The translations under genes were made by a program, and so were the position numbers. The notes beneath the pieces were generated by a model, which worked only from the letters and a program-made list of their open reading frames with translations, made no database searches and was not told where the DNA came from. DNA of 64,000 nucleotides from an uncultured Ruegeria sp. (GTDB taxonomy: Bacteria > Pseudomonadota > Alphaproteobacteria > Rhodobacterales > Rhodobacteraceae), in assembly GCF_947497005.1 (NCBI RefSeq), contig NZ_CANMFF010000012.1, forward strand, positions 62,001 to 126,000, given 5' to 3'. Shown in pieces: positions 44,102-52,544 of this stretch. The number at the start of each line of letters is the position of its first letter. Position 1 is the stretch's first letter.

Positions 44102-44171
44102 CTTAGCGGTAGTTTTTTGAATTTTACATTATCGCACCAAGAAGTCCATTCTCATTACACAGGAGGGACAC

Positions 44172-45731
44172 ATGAAGACAGTTTTTGTTTTGTTCGACAG
44201 TCTTAATCGGTCGGCAATGGGCGTATACGGTGGTGTTTCGGTAAAGACGCCTAACTTTGATCGGTTTGCGGCGCGGTCCAAGACCTTTGATCGGCACTAT
44301 GTCGGCTCATTGCCCTGTATGCCCGCGCGCCGCGACATGCATTCCGGGCGCTTGAATTTCACCCACCGTTCGTGGGGACCACTCGAACCGTTTGACAATT
44401 CGTTCGCGCAAATTCTGAAGGACAGCGGCACTTACACCCATCTCATCAGCGACCACCTTCATTACTTCGAAGACGGTGGGACAGGCTTTCACACACGTTT
44501 TTCGACGTGGGATTTTATTCGTGGGCAGGAGCACGATCCTTGGGTCGCGATGGTAAAGCCGCCTGTTGAACGGTTCCGCGAAGAGTATTCAGGCAGGCAT
44601 TATCCTTTTGAGAAATCGAACAAGCGGTTTCAAGGCATGGTCAATCGCGAAGTCATTCGCGACGAGGCTGACTTTCCTGGTCCACAGTGCTTTGCTGCAG
44701 GATTAGATTTTTTAGAACGGAACCATGATGCCGACAATTGGCTGCTCATGCTTGAATGTTTCGACCCACATGAGCCGTTCCGTGCACCCCCCCGATTCAA
44801 AGACGCTTATCAGAGCGGCTACGACGGCAAGATATTGGATTGGCCTCGCTACGAGCAAGTCAGCGAGTCCGAAGTCGAGATGCGCGAAATCCGCGCAAAT
44901 TACGCTGCATTGGTCGCTATGTGTGATGAATATTTCGGTCGTTTACTCGATCACTTCGACGAGAATAATCTGTGGAAAGACACGGCTCTCATTTTAACAA
45001 CCGATCATGGCTTCTTGCTGTCTGAACATGATTGGTGGGGCAAAATGCGAATGCCTTACTATGAAGAAATCAGCCACATCCCGTTGTTGATCCATGATCC
45101 GCGCACACCTGAGGCGGCGGGTACCCGAACCGATGCTCTCACGCAGACTGCCGACATTATGCCAACTCTCCTTGGCTTTCACGAAGTTGCCGTGCCTATC
45201 GAGGTCAGGTCCATCGATCTTGGGGATGTCATTTCGGGCAAGAACCAGACTGGTCGCGACGTAGCACTCTTTGGTCTGTTTGGTGGCCCGTTAGGCGTCA
45301 CCGATGGACGGTACGCGCTCTACCATTATCCGCCGGATCTTTATGCGGATGGTCTGCGGGAATACACTCTGGCCCCAGCCCACATGGACGAGTTTTTCAC
45401 CTTCGAAGAGCTTAAGACGGCCACTTTATCTCCGGGATTCGACTTTACGAAAGGTGTTCCCGTGCTGTCGATTGCAGCCCTTCCCGGAGCCAAGCGAGTA
45501 CCGATGAACGACGGGTTGGCGTTCCAAGATATCGGCACGCGACTATTTGATCTGGTCGCTGATCCTAAGCAGAAAAACCAACTCGAGAATTCAGGAATCG
45601 CGGATCGATTGCTGCGGCAAGCCGTCCGGGTTCTTCAGACCCATGACACACCAGAAGAAGTCTTCCGCTGGTATGGGCTTGGTCATCTACGGGAGAACAA
45701 CAGGGAGGAAACCCATGAAATTATCAATTAA
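44172..45731 (+). CDS. Type I (formylglycine) sulfatase
   Basis: A 519-residue alkaline-phosphatase-superfamily hydrolase. Asp9 in LFDSLN is the first metal ligand. The C-x-P-A-R motif at Cys49 (LPCMPARRDMHSGR) marks a cysteine that anaerobic- or FGE-type maturation turns into formylglycine. TTDHG at 276-280 gives the Asp and His of the second metal site. It should hydrolyse a sulfate ester; no signal peptide is visible, so the substrate is cleaved in the cytoplasm. AGGAGGGACAC precedes the ATG. The gene overlaps the tctC-like gene by 17 bases, so hydrolysis is coupled to uptake. The ester is unknown. Confidence 0.88.
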   Translation: MKTVFVLFDSLNRSAMGVYGGVSVKTPNFDRFAARSKTFDRHYVGSLPCMPARRDMHSGRLNFTHRSWGPLEPFDNSFAQILKDSGTYTHLISDHLHYFEDGGTGFHTRFSTWDFIRGQEHDPWVAMVKPPVERFREEYSGRHYPFEKSNKRFQGMVNREVIRDEADFPGPQCFAAGLDFLERNHDADNWLLMLECFDPHEPFRAPPRFKDAYQSGYDGKILDWPRYEQVSESEVEMREIRANYAALVAMCDEYFGRLLDHFDENNLWKDTALILTTDHGFLLSEHDWWGKMRMPYYEEISHIPLLIHDPRTPEAAGTRTDALTQTADIMPTLLGFHEVAVPIEVRSIDLGDVISGKNQTGRDVALFGLFGGPLGVTDGRYALYHYPPDLYADGLREYTLAPAHMDEFFTFEELKTATLSPGFDFTKGVPVLSIAALPGAKRVPMNDGLAFQDIGTRLFDLVADPKQKNQLENSGIADRLLRQAVRVLQTHDTPEEVFRWYGLGHLRENNREETHEIIN

Positions 45732-46701
45732 TCTGGTCGCCGCCGCATTGGGCGTTGCGCTGATTGCAGGACCTGTATTGGCGGAATACCCGGAGCGCAA
45801 CATCGAGAACATCTACCCATGGAATCCGGGTGTCACTATGGCGGCGAGCCAAGTCATTGCCGATGCCATGGGTGAGGAGCTTGGCGTCAATATTTCGGTT
45901 GTTTCCACACCGGGGGCAGGGGGCGTGAAAGCATTTGAAACGGCGCTGTCGCGCGAAGCCAACGGCTACACCATCTTTGACGGCTACGTCGCGCCGTTAG
46001 TTTTGCAGCCGATGCAGGGCAATGCAGAGTGGTCCTATGAAGATTTCACCCCGCTTTGGTCGGCCACAGCTAATGCGTTTGCGATCGCTGTCCGCAAGGG
46101 TGAAGACCGGTTCACTGACCTTCCGGGTCTTATTGAATACATGCGAGAGCGGCCGGGTGAGCTGCGCTACTCACCGGGCTCTCCTGGGGCATTGCCGCAC
46201 ATGTCTGCAGCTAAAGTCATGCAAGTTTCCGACGTTCATGCACAGGTCGTACCGTACCCTGAAATCGACGCCGCCGCTCGTGACGTGCGTGGGGGTATCC
46301 TTGATTTCATGGTGATCAACACCGGTGTTTACAAAATCAACAAAGAGGATGTCGATATCCTCGTCGTGCTATCTGACTTCGGGGCTGCATCTGAAACCTA
46401 TGGCGGGGCTCCGTTGCTATCAGAGTACGGAATTGACACCGGCATGACCGGCCTTTCAACAATGGGTTGGAACTGGTGGTTGGTTCACAAGGATACGCCT
46501 GCAGATATCGTTGCCCAAATGCAGGACGCTATGGGTGCAGCATTGGCGCGTGAGGACATTCAAGCTCGTCTGATCGACATGGGCTATGTGCCCACATTGC
46601 TCGGCCCTGATGTTTATACTGAAACCGTGGGTCCGATCGCTGACCAAATTCAAGGCGGCATCGATGCCATTGCTTGGGAGCAAGAAAAGCTCGGGCAGTA
46701 A
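45715..46701 (+). CDS. tctC: Tripartite tricarboxylate transporter substrate-binding protein (TctC/Bug family)
   Basis: A 328-residue periplasmic protein. The Sec signal is MKLSINLVAAALGVALIAG with cleavage after VLA. The Bug-type hallmarks are the early PW(N)PGV loop (NIYPWNPGVTMAAS) and STPGAGGVKAFETALSREAN. The start at 45715 is set by AGGGAGGAAACCC just before it and by the signal peptide. It delivers a carboxylate-like ligand to TctA/TctB. Co-transcription with a sulfatase suggests the ligand is a sulfated organic compound. Confidence 0.9.
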   Translation: MKLSINLVAAALGVALIAGPVLAEYPERNIENIYPWNPGVTMAASQVIADAMGEELGVNISVVSTPGAGGVKAFETALSREANGYTIFDGYVAPLVLQPMQGNAEWSYEDFTPLWSATANAFAIAVRKGEDRFTDLPGLIEYMRERPGELRYSPGSPGALPHMSAAKVMQVSDVHAQVVPYPEIDAAARDVRGGILDFMVINTGVYKINKEDVDILVVLSDFGAASETYGGAPLLSEYGIDTGMTGLSTMGWNWWLVHKDTPADIVAQMQDAMGAALAREDIQARLIDMGYVPTLLGPDVYTETVGPIADQIQGGIDAIAWEQEKLGQ

Positions 46702-46769
46702 AAGACCCTAGCAATTGAGAACTGGGCCGACCGGGCAGACTGGTCGGCCAAACCACTTGGGAGGGGCAC

Positions 46770-47258
46770 ATGAGAATTCAGGAGTTTGGATTTGACTGGG
46801 TCGCATGGGCGATGTTGCTCTGCGTACCGTTAATCATTTTTTGGCAAATATCCACCTCGCTGGTGGAACAAGAGGTGGCCAGTGGCGGGCCATTGCAGAA
46901 CGCAGCAATATTTCCGCGGATCGTTGCATGGTTGATGGTTGCATTGTCTGGTATCAATCTATTTCGAATACTGGGTGGCAGGGTGTCTAAACGCTCCCCT
47001 ATTGAAGGCACGCCGACAACCCGTATTGCCTTGGTATCCACGGTCGTTTTTGTGGCATACCTGATTGCGCTCAAGCCGGTCGGTTACTACGCAGCCACGC
47101 CAATTCTTCTCGCGTCTTTGTTGCGCATGTTCGGCCTTGGTTGGGCGTCCAGCATCGTCGGTGCCCTGTCGATGACCATTGTTGTGGCTGGTATCTTTGA
47201 GGGTCTTCTCAACGTCGTGTTGCCATTGGGCGCGCTCAAATTCACTTTGTTCGGATAG
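46770..47258 (+). CDS. tctB: Tripartite tricarboxylate transporter small membrane subunit (TctB)
   Basis: A 162-residue protein with four hydrophobic segments, the usual TctB architecture. It partners TctA in the inner membrane. GGGAGGGGCAC precedes the ATG. It lies between tctC and tctA with spacings of 68 and 10 bases. Primary sequence conservation in this family is low, so the call relies on size, topology and position. Confidence 0.86.
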   Translation: MRIQEFGFDWVAWAMLLCVPLIIFWQISTSLVEQEVASGGPLQNAAIFPRIVAWLMVALSGINLFRILGGRVSKRSPIEGTPTTRIALVSTVVFVAYLIALKPVGYYAATPILLASLLRMFGLGWASSIVGALSMTIVVAGIFEGLLNVVLPLGALKFTLFG

Positions 47259-47268
47259 GAAATTCGAC

Positions 47269-48780
47269 ATGTTTCAATTGCTGAGCGAAGGCGCACCACT
47301 ATATTTCACATTTGCATCACTCGCCCTCACCGTGGTTGGGGTTGTTGCAGGGCTGCTGATCGGTGTACTGCCCGGCCTAGGTCCACTGATGGGCATTGTG
47401 CTTATGCTGCCCGTGGCTTTCCATTTGCCGCCTATTCCTGCGATGGCAATGCTCATCGCAATCCAAGTTGGTGGCTCTGCAGGTGGATCAATCTCCGCAA
47501 TTCTACTGAGGATACCGGGTACACCACTGGCCGCAGCCACTCTGTTCGATGGCTACCCGCTGGCTCAAAAGGGACGCAGCCAGGACGCAATTGGACTATC
47601 AATCACCGCTTCGTCGATCGGAGGTCTTATCGGCGGCTTGGTCTTGGTTATGTTTTCACCAATATTGGCTGCTTTCGCCCTCAACTTCGCGCCACCAGAA
47701 TACGCAGCCATGGCTATTCTCGGGTTGCTGACCATTGCCATTGTCTCAGAAAGCTCTGCCATCAAAGGCCTGATCGCTGGTGGGTTTGGATTGATCCTTG
47801 CCACGATCGGCACCGATGAATTTACAAATGCCTACCGATTTACATTTGGAAACTTCAACTTGACCAGTGGTCCTCATATCGTCGCCATTGTGGTCGGGCT
47901 ATTTGCGCTTTCCGAGTTGTTTTTCCAGATCGAGAGCGGCGACTTTTTGAAACGTCCGGAAATTCAGAAACTGGTAATTTCCTTCCGCGCACTCCGTCTA
48001 ATCGCAAAGCATAAAGTCAATGTCGTACGCTCGGCACTCATAGGCACATTTCTCGGGGCAATTCCCGGGGCAGGAGGCGATGTGAGCGCCTTCGTGTCCT
48101 ACGCCGCTGCCAAGCGCCTGTCCAAGCCCGAAGAGGGCTACGGCGAAGGCGCTGAGGGTGGCGTTGTGGCTACGGAAGCCGCTAACAACGGATGCTGCGG
48201 CGGCGCGTTGATCCCAACTCTTTCCCTCGGCATCCCTGGAGATGCGTCAACTGCAGTTCTACTTGGAGCGTTGTTTCTTCTGGGTTTCTTTCCGGGGCCG
48301 GAGCTATTTCGGTATAATCCTGACATTGCTGGGGGTATTTTTCTTGCCTATCTTTGCGGAAATACAGTCCTGTTTGTTGCTGGTATCGTATTGGTTCCGT
48401 TCTTCGGTGCAGTGCTGAAAGTATCGAAAGCGTGGCTCCTTCCGGCAGTTTTGCTACTCTCGATGATGGGTACTTACAGCCTGCAAAACTCGATCTTTGA
48501 TCTTTGGGTGATGTTCTTTTTTGGGGTTGCCGGGTACCTTCTGCGCAAGGGAAATTACCCGCTGGCACCAATTATCATTGGTATAATCCTTGGGCCGGTC
48601 TTGGAAAACAACCTGAGAAGGTCATTATTGATTTCGCGCGACGGGCTGATGATATTTGTGGAACGACCGATATCAGCGACGATCCTGATCATTGTGACGC
48701 TGATGCTCTGCTATATCGTCTATGTGACCATTCGGCCTTCGCCGAAAACTGCTGTTGCGGCCGACAAAGGCTGTCTTTAG
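47269..48780 (+). CDS. tctA: Tripartite tricarboxylate transporter large membrane subunit (TctA)
   Basis: A 503-residue polytopic protein. Family motifs are GVLPGLGPLMGIVLMLPVAF near residue 32, GTFLGAIPGAGGDVSAFVSY in the middle and EAANNGCCGGALIPTLSLGI, a duplicated proline-glycine-rich half. It is the channel subunit that couples solute entry to the ion gradient. The start is at 47269 (MFQLLSEGAP) after the tctB stop. The last residues run to the edge of an IS21 remnant, so the extreme C-terminus (AVAADKGCL) may have been altered by that insertion. Confidence 0.92.
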   Translation: MFQLLSEGAPLYFTFASLALTVVGVVAGLLIGVLPGLGPLMGIVLMLPVAFHLPPIPAMAMLIAIQVGGSAGGSISAILLRIPGTPLAAATLFDGYPLAQKGRSQDAIGLSITASSIGGLIGGLVLVMFSPILAAFALNFAPPEYAAMAILGLLTIAIVSESSAIKGLIAGGFGLILATIGTDEFTNAYRFTFGNFNLTSGPHIVAIVVGLFALSELFFQIESGDFLKRPEIQKLVISFRALRLIAKHKVNVVRSALIGTFLGAIPGAGGDVSAFVSYAAAKRLSKPEEGYGEGAEGGVVATEAANNGCCGGALIPTLSLGIPGDASTAVLLGALFLLGFFPGPELFRYNPDIAGGIFLAYLCGNTVLFVAGIVLVPFFGAVLKVSKAWLLPAVLLLSMMGTYSLQNSIFDLWVMFFFGVAGYLLRKGNYPLAPIIIGIILGPVLENNLRRSLLISRDGLMIFVERPISATILIIVTLMLCYIVYVTIRPSPKTAVAADKGCL

Positions 48781-48783
48781 CGG

Positions 48784-49357
48784 TCAGAGAGCTGGAAGAG
48801 TTCGATTTTGAGACGGCCGAGGTTAACGAAACCCTGATCCGTGATTTGGCCGGGGTGATTTCCTGGACCAACAGCGCAACCTTGTGTTGATCTGCGGAAC
48901 TGGCACCGGAAAGACCCATCTTTCCGTCAGTATTGCTCGTGCCAGTATCCGAGCCGGGCGCCGGGGCCGCTTCTTCTACGTCGTCGATCTGGTGGACAAG
49001 CTCGATGCCGAAGCCCGCGCAGAATGCCAGGGTTGAACAGCTGATCTGATCTCCCGACGCGACTTCCTGATCCTGGATGAATTGAGCTATTTGCCCTTCG
49101 CTCAAACCGCCGGTCAGGTTCTGTTCCTCCTGATCAGAAAGCTCTGTGAGCGCACCAGCGTCATCATCACAACTAACCTCAGCTTCTCTGAATGGGCGCA
49201 GGTCTTTGGGGATGCAAAGATGACACCCACGCTACTCGACCGCCTCACGCACCGCTGCCACATCCTCTAAACCGTCAACGACAGCTACCGTTTCAAGGCC
49301 AGCTCTGAGGCTGCACAGAAAACGAGAAAGGAAACGCCGACATTGACCACAACATAA
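48784..49357 (+). pseudogene. IS21-family IstB (ATPase helper) remnant
   Basis: Pieces in different frames read RELEEFDFETAEVNETLIRD, GTGTGKTHLSVSIARASIRA (Walker A), [35 protein letters not shown] (Walker B) and [20 protein letters not shown]. This is the order of an IstB protein, broken by at least one frameshift and stops (for example after AECQG near 49034). It differs in sequence from the intact istB at 62.1 kb, so it comes from another IS21 group. Confidence 0.8.
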
Positions 49358-49377
49358 CCGCTGAGACATAAACAAAG

Positions 49378-49391
49378 GTGGGTCACTTCTC
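49378..49391 (+). repeat. 14-bp IS21-type end repeat, copy 1
   Basis: GTGGGTCACTTCTC occurs here 20 bases after the IstB remnant, and its exact reverse complement occurs at 50474-50487. IS21-family ends carry repeats of this kind, so the pair marks ends of IS21-related elements that bracket the mosaic between them. Confidence 0.6.
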
Positions 49392-49505
49392 GATGGCCTA
49401 TCATCGCTTTTCGTGTTGCAATCAAGTTGAAATGTCACTTGGTCTGCAAAGTACAAATGTCCCAGTTGCCGCGGAACGGTGGTGCAGCCTGACAGGGTGG
49501 AGACC

Positions 49506-49808
49506 TCAAATATCGGAGCCCTGGCTGGCTTCCCGCTTCTCTTTCGCCACTTTTGCAAGCCTTGAGTTCCAGCCGTTGTTGCGCCGACCTGTTGAGCTGT
49601 AGCGTGTGGCCTGAGTGCCGACGCGGCGCTTCTTCGGTGGTGTTTTATCCTGCTCTTGCTTGATGTGTTCCAGCACTGCGCTCAGCCGCTTGTTCCCGAT
49701 GATCGCCGCGTGGCTCACACGTTGATCTTTGTCGTAAGCAGAGTAGGGCGGTGGAACACCCTTTGTCCGGAATTCCAGCGTTCCATCCTGGAATTCATAG
49801 CTGTCCAC
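49506..49808 (-). pseudogene. Integrase-type transposase C-terminal fragment (ISNCY-like)
   Basis: The minus-strand frame reads MDSYEFQDGTLEFRTKGVPP, then YSAYDKDQRVSHAAIIGNKR and LSAVLEHIKQEQ, which recalls the C-terminal tail of ISNCY-group integrase-like transposases (pattern: short beta-strands, FDK-QRV, ENKRL, then a basic tail). The catalytic core is missing. Assignment to a specific family is tentative. Confidence 0.45.
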
Positions 49809-49827
49809 ATATTTGCCAACGAGGCCA

Positions 49828-50203
49828 CGGGTGCCCGGAATAGAAGGCCGTAAATGGCCCGTTTGTTCCAGTATGCGATCCGTGCGATCTCGGCTGGCAC
49901 GGTGAAGACCAGATGGAAATATTCCACCGGCAGCAGGTCATCTGCCTGCGCTGCCATCCAATCGCGTGCGGCCGGCCCCTGGCACTTCGGGCAATGTCGG
50001 TTCTTGCTGCTATTATATGCGATGTGATGGTGAACGCACTTTGTGCAGACGGCGACATGCCCGCCGAGAGCCTCTGTCCGGCAGGCTTCTATAGCTGACA
50101 TGACCTTGAGCTGAGAAAGGTTCAAATGGCCTGCGTTGGCCTGCCGATATGCACGTCCATGAGCACGGAAGATGTCAGCGACTTCCAGCACGCGCCTTGG
50201 CAC
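49828..50203 (-). pseudogene. IS91-family transposase, N-terminal fragment
   Basis: The frame starting at 50203 contains the zinc-binding N-terminus of IS91 transposases (VCTKCVHHHIAYNSSKNRHC PKC, with four cysteines and histidines) followed by AARDWMAAQADDLLPVEYFH and FTVPAEIARIAYWNKRAIYG. Homology stops near FRAP (about 49828), well before the HUH and tyrosine catalytic motifs, where the ISNCY-like fragment begins. The element is therefore non-functional. The tyrosine-recombinase fragment directly upstream is the usual companion of this IS91 subgroup. Confidence 0.8.
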
Positions 50204-50216
50204 GCTGGGCCCTCTT

Positions 50217-50357
50217 TCAGGTCACATCCCGGATATTCTCAAACGGGCTGGCAACGTTGCGCAGCGTCTTGGTGGCCACATGGGTGTTTCGCGCGGCTGT
50301 CGTCAGTTTGGCATGACCCAGCAACACTTGGATTACACGGACATCGGTATCGACCTC
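50217..50357 (-). pseudogene. Tyrosine recombinase C-terminal fragment, catalytic Tyr replaced
   Basis: DTDVRVIQVLLGHAKLTTAA followed by RNTHVATKTLRNVASPFE is the end of an IS91-associated integrase. The box II His (LLGHAKL) is present, but the position normally held by the nucleophilic tyrosine (R-Y-T-x-V-A) is asparagine. No upstream catalytic domain remains. Confidence 0.72.
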
Positions 50358-50473
50358 GCTGCTCAAGCGCCTCGGCTTCACGCACAAAAAAAGTCGCTGG
50401 TGGCCTCCGAGCGCCGCCATGCCAAGGTAAGGAGACGGCGGGCTGATTGGTTTGCTCATTGTTGATTTCTGCT

Positions 50474-50487
50474 GAGAAGTGACCCAC
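50474..50487 (-). repeat. 14-bp IS21-type end repeat, copy 2 (inverted)
   Basis: GAGAAGTGACCCAC, the exact reverse complement of the copy at 49378. It lies upstream of the recombinase fragment. Confidence 0.6.
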
Positions 50488-50601
50488 ATGATCCGTAAAG
50501 CTAAACTTACAACAGGTGTTTGTCCATTTCGGCAATTCACAGAATTGGCCGCTTAACACGCAGTTTCGAGTGATCTATTCAGCCAAGTAAAACTTCGCAA
50601 T

Positions 50602-50760
50602 AGAGCCCTCGTTACCAACCCGAGCCAGGCCATCAGTTGTCGCTGATTGTCGATTCGCGTCATGTCGCCGATCTCGGCCACGACAGTTGACGCAATCGTC
50701 GTGTTCACACTGCGCAGTGCATCGACGACCGGTGCAAAGCGCCAATCCAGTATTGCCGCC
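50602..50760 (-). pseudogene. IS110-family transposase C-terminal remnant
   Basis: Minus-strand translation gives VVDALRSVNTTIASTVVAEI followed by GDMTRIDNQRQLMAWLGLV, which is the start of the Transposase_20 domain that carries the catalytic serine in IS110 recombinases. Both the N-terminal DEDD domain and the serine region are missing. It is unrelated in detail to the nearly complete IS110 copy at 60-61.7 kb. Confidence 0.7.
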
Positions 50761-50930
50761 TAAGTACCTAACCCAACCTCGTAGTCTGTTCTTCAGCCTG
50801 TTCGACGGTGTGTTTAATTTCTTCGAAACGAACTGTTGATGATTTGTGGAACACAGTCGTAATACGCCAACACACACCTCAAAATTGCCACGAATATGTG
50901 GAGCCCCTAAGGGCTCCACCCGACGGCAAC

Positions 50931-52532
50931 TTATCGATTCAAGAACTCGATTTCACGTTTGTCTTCATAATCGGGTAGTGGATGTTCCTCATGCAACGTT
51001 TTTATCATCCCGTAGATCATAAGAAGAACAATAACTGCGATTGGCAACCCGGCTACGATTGAAGCAGTCTGAAGCGCACTGAGACCACCCGCCAACATCA
51101 AAACCGCAGCCACGATACCGGATGTCAAGCCCCAGAAGATCCGAAACTTCACAGGCGGGTGTTCGTCACCCATTGACAGCATGGTGCACATCACCAATGT
51201 GCCGGAATCCGAGGATGTTACAAACCAAGAGATCAGCAACACGGTGATCAGCACATACATTGGCAATGTTAGCCAGTCGTAGCCAAATCCAGCTACGGTT
51301 GCGAAAACACCGCGTGCATAATCCTCGTTGACGGTTTCCGCGACACCGGCGTTATAGAAAAGATCAACACCTGCTGCGGCACCACCAAATACACCCATCC
51401 AGATCATCACCACAGAAACCGGTACGAAGAGCACAGCGAGGGTAAATTCGCGGATTGTTCGACCTTTGGAAACCCGGGCGATGAACATGCCTACAAATGG
51501 GCACCATGCAATCCACCAGCCCCAGTAGAAGATGGTCCACCAGCTCTGCCATTGATTTTCAGGATCGCCGTTGATCTGGAAACCCATAGGTATGACGTTC
51601 CACAGATAATCGCCAATTCCTGAAATCGTAATGCCAAGGATGAAGGCGGTTGGCCCCAGAACAATGAACAGGATCAAAAGCCCTAAGCTGGCCATGACGT
51701 TCATTTCCGACAAAATTCGAACTCCTTTACCGACACCTGATGCCGCTGATGCTGTTCCCAGCACTGTGATGATGGCAACAAGGATCAACTGATTGGACAC
51801 CGTATTTTCCATCAAGCCCAGCCGCTCGATTCCGGCGCCGATCGGGACTATTCCTAGCCCGAGAGAGGTGGCAATACCAAAGATCGTTCCGAAGACTGCA
51901 ATCAAGTCTACCAGGTGTCCCCAGGGACCGTATATTTTGTCTTTCAGGATGGGATAGAGGGCAGCGCGAGGCGTCAAAGGCAGGTCGTGACGATAGGCAA
52001 AGTAAGCCAATGACATCCCTGCAAGGACATAAAGACCCCAGCCGTGAAACCCCCAATGGAAGATTGTAATTGTCACCGCTTTGACGGCCGCTTCGGTAGA
52101 ACCAGCCTCAAGTCCAAGCACGTCTGCAAAGGGGTTGCCTTGAATGTGATACATCGGCTCGGCAACGCCCCAATATATCAACCCTGAGCCAAGACCAGCT
52201 GAGAACAGCATTGCTATCCAAGAAAAGGTCGAAAAATCTGGGTCATCGTCTTCTTTGCCCAGTTTCACATCGCCAAACCGAGAGAACATTAACCAAACGG
52301 AGAAGATGAGTGCCGCATTCACGACCAGCACATAGAACCAGTCCATCGTTCCGATTATGAAATTTTTGCCAGCCGCGAAAACGGCCGAGGATTTCTCAAC
52401 ATCGAAAATAGTATATGCAACGAAAGCAATGATCATTAGCATCGATGCAATTGCCATAAAGGCGTTCATGCCGGAAAACCAACCTGATTGTGCGATCAGA
52501 TTTTCCGAAGATTTGTTATGGGTATCAGACAT
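50931..52532 (-). CDS. BCCT-family betaine/carnitine/choline transporter
   Basis: A 533-residue secondary transporter with 12 membrane segments. The tryptophan-rich substrate-binding helix is QSWWTIFYWGWWIAWCPFVG around residue 310, followed by GMFIARVSKGRTIREF, the family signature. It imports quaternary ammonium compounds such as glycine betaine, carnitine or choline. It lies 12 bases after the stop of a PotD-like binding-protein gene on the same strand and 1.5 kb from the carnitine degradation genes, so carnitine or betaine is a reasonable guess. Extended osmosensory tails are absent, which favours a nutritional role. Confidence 0.92.
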   Translation of the reverse strand: MSDTHNKSSENLIAQSGWFSGMNAFMAIASMLMIIAFVAYTIFDVEKSSAVFAAGKNFIIGTMDWFYVLVVNAALIFSVWLMFSRFGDVKLGKEDDDPDFSTFSWIAMLFSAGLGSGLIYWGVAEPMYHIQGNPFADVLGLEAGSTEAAVKAVTITIFHWGFHGWGLYVLAGMSLAYFAYRHDLPLTPRAALYPILKDKIYGPWGHLVDLIAVFGTIFGIATSLGLGIVPIGAGIERLGLMENTVSNQLILVAIITVLGTASAASGVGKGVRILSEMNVMASLGLLILFIVLGPTAFILGITISGIGDYLWNVIPMGFQINGDPENQWQSWWTIFYWGWWIAWCPFVGMFIARVSKGRTIREFTLAVLFVPVSVVMIWMGVFGGAAAGVDLFYNAGVAETVNEDYARGVFATVAGFGYDWLTLPMYVLITVLLISWFVTSSDSGTLVMCTMLSMGDEHPPVKFRIFWGLTSGIVAAVLMLAGGLSALQTASIVAGLPIAVIVLLMIYGMIKTLHEEHPLPDYEDKREIEFLNR

Positions 52533-52544
52533 TATCTTCCCCTA

